A DNA stretch of 46,521 bases from a bacterium (GCA_025360745.1 JANYBP010000012.1:1-46521), one strand, 5' to 3'; counted from the stretch's first letter, positions 32,975 through 42,420 are shown. Program-made: numbers and translations. The notes: generated by a model not told the origin, from the letters alone.

Positions 32975-33918
32975 ACATCCGCACGGTCCCTTTCCCGGTC
33001 CTTGTGTACGTTGCATTCTGTCTACTCGGGCCTCAACGTCTTCTTGCGCACGGCGGGGCGATTGAGGTTGGCGGCGGTGCCTCCGGCCCCGTGAAGCTCA
33101 CGGCAGAACAGCAGGCGGCCATTGGTCTGAAGACAACGAAAGCCGAGCCGCGTGACATAGACAGTGTTCTGATGCTCAACGGCAAAGTCAAACTGGACCC
33201 CAACATGCACGCTCACGTCAGCAGCCGCATCGACGGCCGTATCGAGCAGCTTTATGCCAAGGTCGGCGACCGGGTTGAGAAAGGCCAGAAACTGGCGGAG
33301 ATCCAATCGCGGCAGATCGGCAATCCTCCCCCGATGGTCATGATCGAGGCAACGGTCAGCGGCATGATCAACGACCGGAGTGTGACCCTCGGCGAATCTG
33401 TGGAGCCGAACAAGGAGCTTTTTCATATCATCGACCTGTTGAAGGTGATCGTTGAAGCGGATGTGTATGAAGAGGACGTGGGGAAGATAAGTCTGGGCCA
33501 GGAAACCCGCATTCGCGTCTTGGGGTACCCGACCAACAACTTTGAAGGCAAGATCGCCTACGTTGGCCTGGAACTTGACCCGGAGAAGCGAACACTGCCG
33601 GTTTGGATCGCGGTCAACAACCCCGACTGGAAACTCAAACCTGATATGTTCGCGAAAGTAGCCGTCGTCCTCGCGCACAATGAATCTGTTTTGACCGTAC
33701 CCAAAGACGCCATTATGGAAGAAGGTGGCGAGCAGTTTGTTTTCGTCAAGACCGCCGATCAGTTCGACCGCGTGGATGTGGTGACAGGGGTTGCCGACGA
33801 TCGTTTTGTGGAGATCAAAGATGGCCTGGTGCCGGATGATATCGTCGTCACGGATGGCAAACGGGAAGTGTACACGACGTGGCTGACGGGCGGCAAGAAG
33901 CCGACCGCCAAAGACTAA
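32971..33918 (+). CDS. Periplasmic adaptor (CzcB/HlyD type), RND system 1
   Basis: This 315-residue membrane-fusion protein has an N-terminal signal/anchor, VKLTAEQQAAIGLKTTKAE, the lipoyl-like halves HVSSRIDGRIEQLYAKVGDRVEKGQKLAEIQ and VSGMINDRSVTLGESVEPNKELFHI, and barrel segments (KVIVEADVYEEDVGKI, GKIAYVGLELDPEKRTLPV). The alpha-hairpin between the lipoyl halves is almost absent (only about IQSRQIGNPPPM), so the adaptor is unusually short. It lacks the metal-binding N-terminal domain seen in the adaptor of system 2. Confidence 0.9.
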   Translation: MNIRTVPFPVLVYVAFCLLGPQRLLAHGGAIEVGGGASGPVKLTAEQQAAIGLKTTKAEPRDIDSVLMLNGKVKLDPNMHAHVSSRIDGRIEQLYAKVGDRVEKGQKLAEIQSRQIGNPPPMVMIEATVSGMINDRSVTLGESVEPNKELFHIIDLLKVIVEADVYEEDVGKISLGQETRIRVLGYPTNNFEGKIAYVGLELDPEKRTLPVWIAVNNPDWKLKPDMFAKVAVVLAHNESVLTVPKDAIMEEGGEQFVFVKTADQFDRVDVVTGVADDRFVEIKDGLVPDDIVVTDGKREVYTTWLTGGKKPTAKD

Positions 33919-33940
33919 CGGTTTGAGGTGGGAGCATCTC

Positions 33941-36900
33941 ATGTTCAACAGACTCATCGCATGGTCGTTGAAGAACCGGCTCCTTGTTGTGGTCGGACTG
34001 GCGGCCTTTCTCGTGGCCGCTTCGTACACGACCATGCGCATGCCCGTGGATGTCTTTCCGGAGTTCGCGCCTCCGCAGGTCGTGGTCCAGACCGAATCGC
34101 CCGGGCTGGCTCCCAATGACGTGGAGTCGCTGATTACCTTCCCGATCGAAAGCGCGGTAAACGGCACTCCTGGCGTGGACAAGGTGCGTTCGCAGTCCAC
34201 GGTCGGCCTCTCAACGGTGGTCATCGTGTTCCGTTGGGGAACCGACGTCTATGTCGCCAGACAGTTGGTGAACGAGCGCATCCAGTCCGTTCGCGAACGC
34301 TTCCCGGCCGGCACCCATGCTCCCGTCATGTTGCCGATCACGTCGGCCGTCGGCTGGATGATCAAGTACAGTCTGGAGAGCGACACGCGGTCGCCGATGG
34401 ACCTGCGCACTCTGTCCGACTGGCAGATTGCGCCGCGGATTCTGGCGCTTGGCGGAGTTGCGTCCGTCGTTTCCATCGGCGGCGAGGTCAAGCAATACCA
34501 GGTGCGGCTGGATCCCGACCGCATGCGGGCCTATCACGTCAGCGTGGCCGAGGTACGCGGGGCGCTGGAGAAATCCAACATCAACGTTCCGGGAGCATTC
34601 CTCCAAGCCCCCAGCCAGGAGTATATCGTTACGGGTGTGGCCCGAATCACCTCGCTGGACGATGTCCGCAACACCATTATCCGTTTCGTCGGTGGCACGC
34701 CGATCTACGTCCGCAATGTGGCCGACGCCGGCTTTGGCGGGGAAATCAAGCGCGGCGACGGCGCCATGAACCTGAAGAACGCCGTCATCGGGACGATCTC
34801 GAAGGCGTATGGCGCGGACACGCTCGCCACCACCTACAAGGTCGAAGCTGCCTTGAGAGACATCCGGGCGCAATTGCCGGCCGATGTGAAGATGAATGCC
34901 CAGGTGTTCCGCCAAGCCGACTTCATCGAGGGCTCGATCCGCAATCTCAAGAGGGCCTTGATCGAGGGCGGGATCATCGTGACCGTGGTGTTGTTCGTTT
35001 TTCTGATGAACTTCCGCGCCTCGTTCATCAGTTTTCTCTCCATGCCGGCGTCCCTGCTGGCGGGCGTGATGGTGCTGAAGGGGTTCGGGGTGAGCCTGAA
35101 CGCGATGACGATCGGCGGTCTGGCGATTGCCATCGGCGAGGTGGTGGACGACGCCATCATAGGAGTGGAGAACTGTTTCCGCCGGCTCCGGTTGAACCGT
35201 CAGTCGGCAGATCCCAAACCCGTGCTGGATGTTGTGTTCGAGGCTACAGCGGAAATCAGGAATTCCGTTGTCTATGCCACCTACATCGTGGCGATCGTCT
35301 TCCTGCCGATCTTCTTCCTGTCGGGGCTGGAAGGCCGCATCTTCACGCCGCTGGGAGTCGCCTACCTCGCCTCGTTGATCTGCTCGTTGATCGTTGCTGT
35401 GACCGTCACGCCTGCGTTGTGCTACATGTTGCTCGGGAACACCCGGAAGGAATTACGGGAGAGCATCGTGGCGCGGGGTCTGAAAAGAGGCTACGCCGCG
35501 TTGCTTCACCTTACACTACGCCACGTTTGGCCCGTCGTGGCTGCCGCCTTGGTCCTGGTCGGCGTGGCCATAGCGGTTCTCACGAGCTTCGGCCGATCAT
35601 TCCTGCCCGAGTTCCACGAGGGTAATTTCATCGTCGCCATGAGCACCCTGCCGGGAACGTCGCTCGACGAATCGATGCGCCTCGGGTATCTCGTGCGACA
35701 GAAGCTACTGAGGTATCCCCAGGTCGTCTCAATTTCCCAGCGCGCAGGCCGCAGCGAACTGGACGAGGACGCGCAGCCGCCGAACTTCAGCGAGTTCGAT
35801 GTGAAGTTGGACTATGACCGTGACAAGAAGATGCCGCCCGATGAATTGCTCCGCCGCATCAGGGCCGACCTTGCTGAGGTCCCCGGGACGGTCTTCAACA
35901 TCGGCCAGTTCATCGCCCACCGCTTCGACGAGATTCTTTCGGGGATCCGCGCCCAGGTGGCGATCAAGATTTACGGCGACGATTTGGCTGTGCTGCGCCA
36001 GCAGGGCCAAAGCGTCTTGCGCGTCATGCAAACCGTGCGCGGTGTTGAGGATTTGTCGCTGGAACAACAGATCGATGTGCCTCAACTCATCATCAAGGTG
36101 GACCGTGAGAAGGCCAGCCGCTACGGCCTTACCGTCGGTGATTTAACCGAAACTGTCGAGACTCTTCTCAACGGCATCACGGTGTCGCAAGTCCTCGAAG
36201 GCCGAAAATCGTTCGATTTGTACGTCAGGCTGCAGGATTCCGCCCACAACGACATCGCGTCGATCCGGAACATCCTGGTTGATGCGCCCGCGCTGGCTCC
36301 GAACGGAGACGCCAAGGTTCCCTTGCGGCAAGTGGCCGATGTGGAGTTCGAGCAGCGCCCCTACTTCATCAACCGCGAAGACGTGCAGCGGCGGATTGTT
36401 GTCTCATGCAATGTCGCAGGACGCGATCTCAACGGTCTGATTGCCGAGGCCCAGTCGAAGATCGGCGAACAGATTGTGCCAAAACTGCCCCGCGGTTACT
36501 TCATCCAATACGGCGGGCAGTTCGAGAGCCAGCAACAGGCCCAACGGGTCCTGTTGCTGTTCGGCATTGGCGTGATCGTCGGCATCTTCCTGATGCTCTA
36601 TCAAGCGTTCGGAACGACCCGCGAGGCATTGCTCGTCATGGTCAATCTCCCCCTGGCGCTTATCGGCGGAGTCATCGCCATCTATTTCACGGGCCGCGAC
36701 TTGAGTGTGCCGGCGATGATTGGGTTCATCAGCCTGTTCGGCATTGCTTCGCGTAACGGCATCATCCTGATGAGCCACTACAACCAACTCCGCAAGGAAG
36801 GCAAGTCGCTGCGGGAAACAGTCGTGGAGGGATCGCTGGACCGGCTCAACCCCGTACTGATGACGGCGGCGACGGCGGCGCTGGGGCTGGTTCCGCTGCT

Positions 36901-37108
36901 ATGGGGCGAGGCGACCGGCAAAGAATTGGAACGCCCCCTGGCACATGTGATTCTGGGAGGACTGGTCACATCGACGTTTCTGAATATGATCGTGATCCCA
37001 ACGCTGTATAACAGAATCGAGGAGGTACGCGAACGACGTGAACGGAAGTTGGAAGCGGAGAAGGTGGCGGCTGCCCAACCGGCTTCCGAATCAATAACCC
37101 AGCCGTAG
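33941..37108 (+). CDS. HME-RND metal efflux pump (CzcA-like), system 1
   Basis: This inner-membrane proton-driven exporter of 1055 residues has the RND layout: one helix near residue 20, a large periplasmic loop, a helix bundle (residues about 330-530), then the same again. The helix-4 signature is AIGEVVDDAIIGVEN (397-411), with the paired acidic residues used for proton transfer. At the positions of the CusA copper methionines it has FIVAMSTLPG with Ala in place of the first Met, a non-Met residue in FSEFDVKL, and HRFDEILSG with Glu in place of the third. It is therefore unlikely to be a Cu/Ag pump; Zn, Co, Ni or Cd are more likely. The ATG at 33941 has GGGAG upstream; an earlier TTG at 33923 is less likely. 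Confidence 0.92.
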   Translation: MFNRLIAWSLKNRLLVVVGLAAFLVAASYTTMRMPVDVFPEFAPPQVVVQTESPGLAPNDVESLITFPIESAVNGTPGVDKVRSQSTVGLSTVVIVFRWGTDVYVARQLVNERIQSVRERFPAGTHAPVMLPITSAVGWMIKYSLESDTRSPMDLRTLSDWQIAPRILALGGVASVVSIGGEVKQYQVRLDPDRMRAYHVSVAEVRGALEKSNINVPGAFLQAPSQEYIVTGVARITSLDDVRNTIIRFVGGTPIYVRNVADAGFGGEIKRGDGAMNLKNAVIGTISKAYGADTLATTYKVEAALRDIRAQLPADVKMNAQVFRQADFIEGSIRNLKRALIEGGIIVTVVLFVFLMNFRASFISFLSMPASLLAGVMVLKGFGVSLNAMTIGGLAIAIGEVVDDAIIGVENCFRRLRLNRQSADPKPVLDVVFEATAEIRNSVVYATYIVAIVFLPIFFLSGLEGRIFTPLGVAYLASLICSLIVAVTVTPALCYMLLGNTRKELRESIVARGLKRGYAALLHLTLRHVWPVVAAALVLVGVAIAVLTSFGRSFLPEFHEGNFIVAMSTLPGTSLDESMRLGYLVRQKLLRYPQVVSISQRAGRSELDEDAQPPNFSEFDVKLDYDRDKKMPPDELLRRIRADLAEVPGTVFNIGQFIAHRFDEILSGIRAQVAIKIYGDDLAVLRQQGQSVLRVMQTVRGVEDLSLEQQIDVPQLIIKVDREKASRYGLTVGDLTETVETLLNGITVSQVLEGRKSFDLYVRLQDSAHNDIASIRNILVDAPALAPNGDAKVPLRQVADVEFEQRPYFINREDVQRRIVVSCNVAGRDLNGLIAEAQSKIGEQIVPKLPRGYFIQYGGQFESQQQAQRVLLLFGIGVIVGIFLMLYQAFGTTREALLVMVNLPLALIGGVIAIYFTGRDLSVPAMIGFISLFGIASRNGIILMSHYNQLRKEGKSLRETVVEGSLDRLNPVLMTAATAALGLVPLLWGEATGKELERPLAHVILGGLVTSTFLNMIVIPTLYNRIEEVRERRERKLEAEKVAAAQPASESITQP

Positions 37109-37121
37109 AAGGAGAAGTCCA

Positions 37122-37661
37122 ATGAGTAGGCATATGATCGCGATTGGAGTGTTGAGCGTGGCGGTAATCGTTCTCGGGCTGCCCGGTGCGGGGCGAGCGG
37201 AAAAAGAGGGCGAAAAAGAAATGAAGACGGAGATTCCCGCTACAGCCGCCGGCATCTGGCAGGCCGTCCTGACCCATGAGACGGCCTTGGGCAAACTCGT
37301 TGCGGAGAAGAAACTCGACAAGGTTCACGAGTTTGCTTTTGCGATCCGCGACCTGGTCAACGCTCTGCCGGGCAAGTCGGCGGATCTTCCGGCCGACAAA
37401 CTGGCCAAGGTCAAGACGAACGCCAAGTACGTTGTGGACCTGGCTGATCGCCTCGACAAGGCCGGTGACGCAAACGATCAGGCGGCCACCGCGGTGAGTT
37501 TCACCAAACTGCAGGGCATCCTCAAGACCATTGCGGCACAATACCCCTCGACAGTCACGGCCATCGCTACAATCTACACGTGTCCGATGCATCCCGAAGT
37601 CGCCGCGGACAAACCTGGCAAGTGCCCTAAGTGCGGCATGAATCTGGTGGAGAAGAAGTAG
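37122..37661 (+). CDS. Periplasmic protein with C-terminal heavy-metal-binding domain
   Basis: The 179-residue protein has a signal peptide (1-26, GLPGAGRA) and a helical middle (30-145, including IWQAVLTHETALGKLVAEKKLDKVHEFAFAIRDL). It ends in a compact metal-binding domain, YTCPMHPEVAADKPGKCPKCGMNL, of the type found at the front of CusB-like adaptors. It starts 14 nt after pump 1, with AGGAGAAG upstream, and is probably the last gene of that operon. It may deliver metal to the pump whose own adaptor lacks this domain. Confidence 0.8.
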   Translation: MSRHMIAIGVLSVAVIVLGLPGAGRAEKEGEKEMKTEIPATAAGIWQAVLTHETALGKLVAEKKLDKVHEFAFAIRDLVNALPGKSADLPADKLAKVKTNAKYVVDLADRLDKAGDANDQAATAVSFTKLQGILKTIAAQYPSTVTAIATIYTCPMHPEVAADKPGKCPKCGMNLVEKK

Positions 37662-37686
37662 CAGACTCCCTGCAAACGTATCGCCG

Positions 37687-38976
37687 ATGCAGACGACGCG
37701 AGACACGGCTAGGATCATGGGCATGCTGGAGCGCATTCCTGTCTTTGGGGGTGTCAGTGACAGGGCGCTCCAGCACATTCTAGAGCGTGCGGAGACCGTG
37801 TCGGTTCGCAAGGGCGGTCTCTTCTTCCGGGAGAATGACCGGGCAAAATCCATGTTCGTGCTGGTTGAGGGACAGGTAGCAGTGATCAAGACGACACAAG
37901 GCCAAGAGTACGAATTGAGGCGTCTGGGGCCAGGCGATTGCTTTGGCGAGTTGGAGTTGATTGATCTGTGCCCGCGGGCGGCATCGGTCCGGGCTCTGAC
38001 GGAGTGCACGGCCATCGAGATTCCCGCGACGCTTATGCACCAGGTCTACAAGATCGACGCGACGAGCTACGCCATGTTGCAGATGAACATGGGACGTGAA
38101 GTCAGCCGCAGACTGCGCAAGTTGGATGCTGACATTCCTGACAAGTGGACGGGTACCGTGGCGCCAGGAGGAGGGCGCCGGTGGGCGATGCTTGCCTATG
38201 TCCTGGGTGGCGCCGTGCTCGGCTACGGACTTCTGCACCCGGTAACGATGGTGATCTACATGTTCGAGTTCGCCCCGCCGTTGGGGGCGGGCGGTCAGTC
38301 GGTGTTGACGGCAGTACTGGAACGGATCGGTCATGCGTTTCGCCCGAGCATGGGACCGATGGGTGTTTTCTTCCTCCTTCTGGGGGCGGGGCTGGGCGGC
38401 CTAGCTGGCATGTTCTCTCGGATGCTGTCGAAACAAGGGCTGGTGATCGCCAAGAATGAGATGGCGCTTGGCCGCGATCTCGAGACACTGCTGCGACTGG
38501 GTGAAAACGAAACCACAGAGTTCAAGTCCTCGCTGCGGTGGGATCGGCAACTGGGGAAAGTGAACAAGGCCATGGAGCAAGCTGTGGTGAAGACTATCGC
38601 CGCCTTCGCCAATGGAGCGGGCGGTACCTTGGTCATTGGCGTTGATGACAGAGGGCAACCAGCCGGTCTGGATGAGGACCTGGCCACATTGAAGCGGAAG
38701 GACGAGGATGGTTTCGAGCAGTGCGTGATGCAACTGGTCTCCTCTTCCCTCGGCACGCACGTCTGTTCGCTCGCGCACATCGTGTTTCATGCATGCGGTG
38801 ACGAGCGGGTATGCAGGATTCAAGTGGAGGCGGCGGTGAATCCTGTGTACCTGCGCGACAACGCGGATCGCCGGTTCTTCATCAGAACAGGCAACAGTAC
38901 TCGAGAACTCAATGTGGAGGAGGCCATTCGCTACATTGGCAATCACTGGAACGAATCTCGCCGGAATAGGACATGA
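37687..38976 (+). CDS. cNMP-binding / two-helix membrane / AlbA_2 (Schlafen-like) fusion protein
   Basis: Three parts are visible in 429 residues. Residues 14-145 are a cyclic-nucleotide-binding domain with the phosphate cassette CFGELELIDLCPRAASVRA (Glu88, Arg97). Residues 166-193 and 223-245 are membrane helices. Residues 268-415 are an AlbA_2-type domain: GENETTEFKSSLRWD, AAFANGAGGTLVIGVDDRG, FFIRTGNSTREL. AlbA_2 domains are thought to bind nucleic acid or nucleotide; a membrane-held version under cNMP control is unusual. It follows the metal-binding protein by 25 nt but has no clear ribosome site; ATG at 37717 is another possible start. Its role in metal resistance is unknown. Confidence 0.8.
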   Translation: MQTTRDTARIMGMLERIPVFGGVSDRALQHILERAETVSVRKGGLFFRENDRAKSMFVLVEGQVAVIKTTQGQEYELRRLGPGDCFGELELIDLCPRAASVRALTECTAIEIPATLMHQVYKIDATSYAMLQMNMGREVSRRLRKLDADIPDKWTGTVAPGGGRRWAMLAYVLGGAVLGYGLLHPVTMVIYMFEFAPPLGAGGQSVLTAVLERIGHAFRPSMGPMGVFFLLLGAGLGGLAGMFSRMLSKQGLVIAKNEMALGRDLETLLRLGENETTEFKSSLRWDRQLGKVNKAMEQAVVKTIAAFANGAGGTLVIGVDDRGQPAGLDEDLATLKRKDEDGFEQCVMQLVSSSLGTHVCSLAHIVFHACGDERVCRIQVEAAVNPVYLRDNADRRFFIRTGNSTRELNVEEAIRYIGNHWNESRRNRT

Positions 38977-39164
38977 TCAGGCGCAACGCAGCCCAGCAGG
39001 GGATCGCGGCTATAGTCGGAAGCGTAAAGAAGTTGACGCTGACCAATGACATTTGTCCGAGGGTTTTTGTCGGATTCGACGTTTAAGTAATAGTTAGACA
39101 CGAGGGATAAGTGCAGCCAGTGGCTGAACACTGTGGTAATAACGCGACCGAGTGAGAATCATCA

Positions 39165-39293
39165 ATGAAGATGAAGGAGATTGCGGAGAAAGCCATGAAT
39201 CTGGGGGTTGACACTGCGGGGCTGAAAACAGATGATTTGATTCACGCGATCCAGAAGGCGGCGGGCAGCGCGGAATGCGATGGCCGTTCGTGA
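39165..39293 (+). CDS. Small SAP/Rho-N-like protein, 42 residues
   Basis: The protein MKMKEIAEKAMNLGV, DTAGLKTDDLIHAIQKAAGS, ending AECDGRS, has the helix-extended-helix pattern (IAEKAMNLGV..LKTDDLIHAIQ) of SAP and Rho N-terminal nucleic-acid-binding motifs. Small stand-alone proteins of this type, usually ending in a Cys-containing CFGTA-like tail, are common in anaerobic bacteria. The second ATG at 39171 is an alternative start. It lies between the AlbA_2 fusion and the second YHS-like gene. Confidence 0.6.
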   Translation: MKMKEIAEKAMNLGVDTAGLKTDDLIHAIQKAAGSAECDGRS

Positions 39294-39343
39294 CAACCCT
39301 GAACTACGGAGCCTGCGAGCCAATAAGGGAGAAAGGAGTGCGC

Positions 39344-39655
39344 ATGAAAACGACGGTATTGGCGATCGCGTTGGCGGCGGTATGGGGCAGCGCCGGCCTG
39401 GTGGTGCGAGCGGAGGAGGGGCAGACGGCGCCACCGGCCGCGACGGCTACGAATGAAGTGACGGCGAAAGCGCAGACGGCGTGCCAGATCACGGGCGTCA
39501 AGATCAACAAGGACCTCTATGTTGACTACAAAGGGAAGCGAATCTACGTCTGCTGCAAAATGTGTCTGCCGGAAGTCGAAAAGGATCCGGCGACATACAT
39601 CGCCAAGCTGGAGAAGCTTGGGGGCACGTTAGACAAGACGCCATCGAAGAAATAA
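39344..39655 (+). CDS. Periplasmic YHS-like protein, second copy
   Basis: The 103-residue exported protein has a signal peptide (1-23, ending VRA). Its YHS-type block is parallel to the one at 30684: TACQITGVKINKDLYVDY, KGKRIYVCCKMCLPEV, EKDPATYIAKLEKLG, with cysteines in the same places, but the Cys-rich tail is missing. GAAAGGAG precedes the ATG. It stands in front of the second efflux operon as the other copy stands in front of the first. Confidence 0.78.
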   Translation: MKTTVLAIALAAVWGSAGLVVRAEEGQTAPPAATATNEVTAKAQTACQITGVKINKDLYVDYKGKRIYVCCKMCLPEVEKDPATYIAKLEKLGGTLDKTPSKK

Positions 39656-39790
39656 GGGTGGCGGTCAAGGGCGAGAGGTGCATCGGGGATTTAGCGGCAG
39701 CAACTGGGGATAAACCTGATAGCGGACCGGTCTCTAGATGCGTACGTATTACAGTAAGTCGTTTCGAGTGACTCAGGAAGGGGGCGGACC

Positions 39791-41107
39791 ATGAAACGGT
39801 CGGTTTGGTTCGGTGGAGTTCTGGCGGGCGCAGCGGTGGTGGCCGTGAGCGGCGGACTTTGGGCACAGGCGGCCGGCGGGGCTGACGAACCTGCCGGCGC
39901 GCCGGCAGCGGCCAATCTCACGCTCGACCGGGCGGTGCAGGACGCGATGCGGTCGAACGCCCAACTCCAGAGCATGAAGGCCAAGCTCGAAGCGATGCGG
40001 GAGCGGCCCACCCAGGCCGGGTCGTTGCCCAATCCGATGTTCACCTACAGCGGCATGGACGCGCCTGACGGCGGCAAGTGGCCCGACACGAACGAGAAGC
40101 GCTTCATGCTGCAGCAGGAGTTTCCCTGGTTCGGCAAGCGCGCCTTGCGGAAAGGGATCGCGGCTAAAGACGCCGAGGGCATGCGGCAAGAACTCGATTC
40201 CATGACGCGGGAAGTGGTGACGATGGTCAAAGAAAGTTACTACGGCCTTTTTGCGGTGCAAAGCGTCATCGCGATCACATGGGACGAGGAAGCGGTCATC
40301 CGGCGCATGGAAAAAATCGCCGAAACCATGTATGCCACCGGTGAACGAACGCAAGTGGACGTGCTCAAGGCGCAAACGGAAATCACGATGCTGAAACAGA
40401 AACGTTTGGAATTGCTGGCCCAGGAAAGCATGCTCAAAGCGAAGTTGAACACGTTTTTCAACCGTCGGGCGGACTGTCCGTTGGGCGCGGCCGTGACCCC
40501 GCCGGCAACCGGTTTTAACGGCGACCTCGAGACCCTCTTTGCGCTTGCGGCGACGAACCGTCCCGAGGTCCGGGCGGCGCAGGCGCAGATCGAACGATAT
40601 CGACTTGAAGGTAAGTTGATGGCGAAGGAATCCATGCCGGACTACAAACTCGGTCTGGAATACCGCGACATCGCGAATGGTGACAACATGCTCATGTTCA
40701 CCGTCGGCGTGGAGCTTCCGTTGCGGACTTCGAAGTACCGGGCTGGTATCCGCGAAGCGGAAAAGATGCGGGCATCCAGCCAGGCGGCGCGCGAGGGCGC
40801 GGAACGCCAAAGTGCGCTCGACCTGCAGGATGCCTCTTTCAAACTCCAGACGGCCCGCCGCAGTCTGGACCTTTATCGCACCGAACTCATACCCCAAGCC
40901 GAGGCGCGCTTCAAGGCCAGCGAAGCCGGCTATCGGACCGGAAAGGTCGATTTCATGGATCTTCTCGAAAGCCAGCGGTTTCTGCTGAGTGTACGTGTCA
41001 TGGCTGCCATGGCGATGGGAGCTCTCGGCATGGAGTTCGCCCGTCTGGAGCGAGCCGTTGGAGCCGATTTGACATCAAACGTAAAAGCAGGGGAGATGGT
41101 CAAATGA
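39791..41107 (+). CDS. Outer-membrane efflux channel (CusC/TolC family), RND system 2
   Basis: The 438-residue outer-membrane factor has a signal peptide ending near WAQA. Family segments are LTLDRAVQDAMRSNAQLQSMKAK, AGSLPNPMFTYSG, LQQEFPWFGKRALRK, LAATNRPEVRAAQAQIE, FTVGVELPLRTSKYR and FKASEAGYRTGKVDFMDLLES. It is rich in methionine. AGGAAGGGGG lies before the ATG. It overlaps the adaptor gene by ATGA, so the three pump genes form one transcript. Confidence 0.92.
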   Translation: MKRSVWFGGVLAGAAVVAVSGGLWAQAAGGADEPAGAPAAANLTLDRAVQDAMRSNAQLQSMKAKLEAMRERPTQAGSLPNPMFTYSGMDAPDGGKWPDTNEKRFMLQQEFPWFGKRALRKGIAAKDAEGMRQELDSMTREVVTMVKESYYGLFAVQSVIAITWDEEAVIRRMEKIAETMYATGERTQVDVLKAQTEITMLKQKRLELLAQESMLKAKLNTFFNRRADCPLGAAVTPPATGFNGDLETLFALAATNRPEVRAAQAQIERYRLEGKLMAKESMPDYKLGLEYRDIANGDNMLMFTVGVELPLRTSKYRAGIREAEKMRASSQAAREGAERQSALDLQDASFKLQTARRSLDLYRTELIPQAEARFKASEAGYRTGKVDFMDLLESQRFLLSVRVMAAMAMGALGMEFARLERAVGADLTSNVKAGEMVK

Positions 41108-42417
41108 GATTCCCGATACCGGTCCTGGTGGCGGCTCTGGGCATGGCGGCAGGCGCCGTCACGCTCCCCGCCGGTTGCGCTCGCAAGGAACACGGTGCGG
41201 CCGTGCAGTACCACTGCCCGATGCACCCAACGGTGGTCTCCGACAAGCCTGGCGATTGTCCGATATGCGGGATGAAGCTTGTGCCGGTGGATGAGGGAAA
41301 GCCGGCCGAGTCGACCGCGCCAAATACGAAGCGCATGTACCGGTCCACGATGAACCCCAATGAAGTCAGCGATAAGCCGGGGAAGGACTCGATGGGCATG
41401 GACATGGCGCCGTTCGATGTGACGACAGGCGGCGAGAAGACGCCCACCGGGCTCGCAACCGTTTCCATCACGCCGGCGGCACGCGAGCGCATGGGCCTCA
41501 CCCTCGGGACGGTGGAGAAGCGCAAACTTGCCCGTGAAATCCGCACTTCGGCGCGAATTGTCCCGGACGAGAGGCGACTGTACCATGTGACGGTGAAGGT
41601 CGACGGTTACGTGGAGAAACTCTTCACCGCCACCACCGGGGAGTTCGTGAAGGAGGGGGAACCGTTGCTGACCGTTTACAGCCCGATGCTGGTGTCGGCT
41701 CAACAGGAATACCTGAACGTTGTGAAAGACAATGCGGAACTGGCGGCGGCGGCGAGGAAGAGGCTCCAACTTTGGGACATTACCGATGAACAGATCGACC
41801 GCTTGGAGAAGAGCGGGAAGCCCGAGCGCGTGATCACCCTCTTCGCGCCCGCCAGCGGCTGGATCATGGAGCGGAACATTTCCGCGGGCCACAAGGTCAT
41901 GGCCGGCGAACAACTACTGGTGCTGGGAAACCTTTCGGACGTCTGGGCGGACGCCGATATCTTCCAGTCCGACATGCCCTACGTGAAAACAGGCATGCCG
42001 GTGAAATTGACGCTTTCGGCGGCGCCGGATAAGGAGTTTACCGGTCGAGTTAGCTTCGTGTCGCCGGTACTGGACGCGGGGACTCGCACGGTCAGAGTCC
42101 GTATGCAGGTTCCGAACCCCGATCTGCTCTTGAAGCCCGAGATGTACGGGGTGGCCCGCTTGTCCTACGACCTGGGCGAGAGGGTGGCGGCGCCGGCTAC
42201 GGCCGTCATGCAGACGGGCGAACACGACTATGCATTTCGCGACACCGGCGACGGGCGGCTTGTCCCGACAGAGGTCAAGATCGGCGCGCGCAGCGACGGA
42301 TGGCTCGAAATCCTTGTCGGCCTCGAGGCGGGGGACCGGGTGGTGACCTCCGCGAATTTCCTTATCGATTCCGAATCCTCGATCAAAGCCGCCATCGAAG
42401 CCGTTACGGGAAAGTGA
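41104..42417 (+). CDS. cusB: CusB-like adaptor with two N-terminal metal-binding segments, RND system 2
   Basis: The 437-residue adaptor has a signal with a likely lipobox (LPAGC, Cys25). It is followed by two repeats of the heavy-metal-binding domain: YHCPMHPTVVSDKPGDCPIC-GMKL, and the degenerate MYRSTMNPNEVSDKPG with DSMGMDMAPF, which keeps methionines. The fusion-protein core follows (ITPAARERMGLTLGTVEKR, YHVTVKVDGYVEKLFTATTGEF, GWIMERNISAGHKVMAGEQL, GRVSFVSPVLDAGTRTVRVRM). This layout is typical of Cu/Ag CusB proteins that hand Cu(I) to CusA. Confidence 0.9.
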   Translation: MRFPIPVLVAALGMAAGAVTLPAGCARKEHGAAVQYHCPMHPTVVSDKPGDCPICGMKLVPVDEGKPAESTAPNTKRMYRSTMNPNEVSDKPGKDSMGMDMAPFDVTTGGEKTPTGLATVSITPAARERMGLTLGTVEKRKLAREIRTSARIVPDERRLYHVTVKVDGYVEKLFTATTGEFVKEGEPLLTVYSPMLVSAQQEYLNVVKDNAELAAAARKRLQLWDITDEQIDRLEKSGKPERVITLFAPASGWIMERNISAGHKVMAGEQLLVLGNLSDVWADADIFQSDMPYVKTGMPVKLTLSAAPDKEFTGRVSFVSPVLDAGTRTVRVRMQVPNPDLLLKPEMYGVARLSYDLGERVAAPATAVMQTGEHDYAFRDTGDGRLVPTEVKIGARSDGWLEILVGLEAGDRVVTSANFLIDSESSIKAAIEAVTGK

Positions 42418-42420
42418 TCC

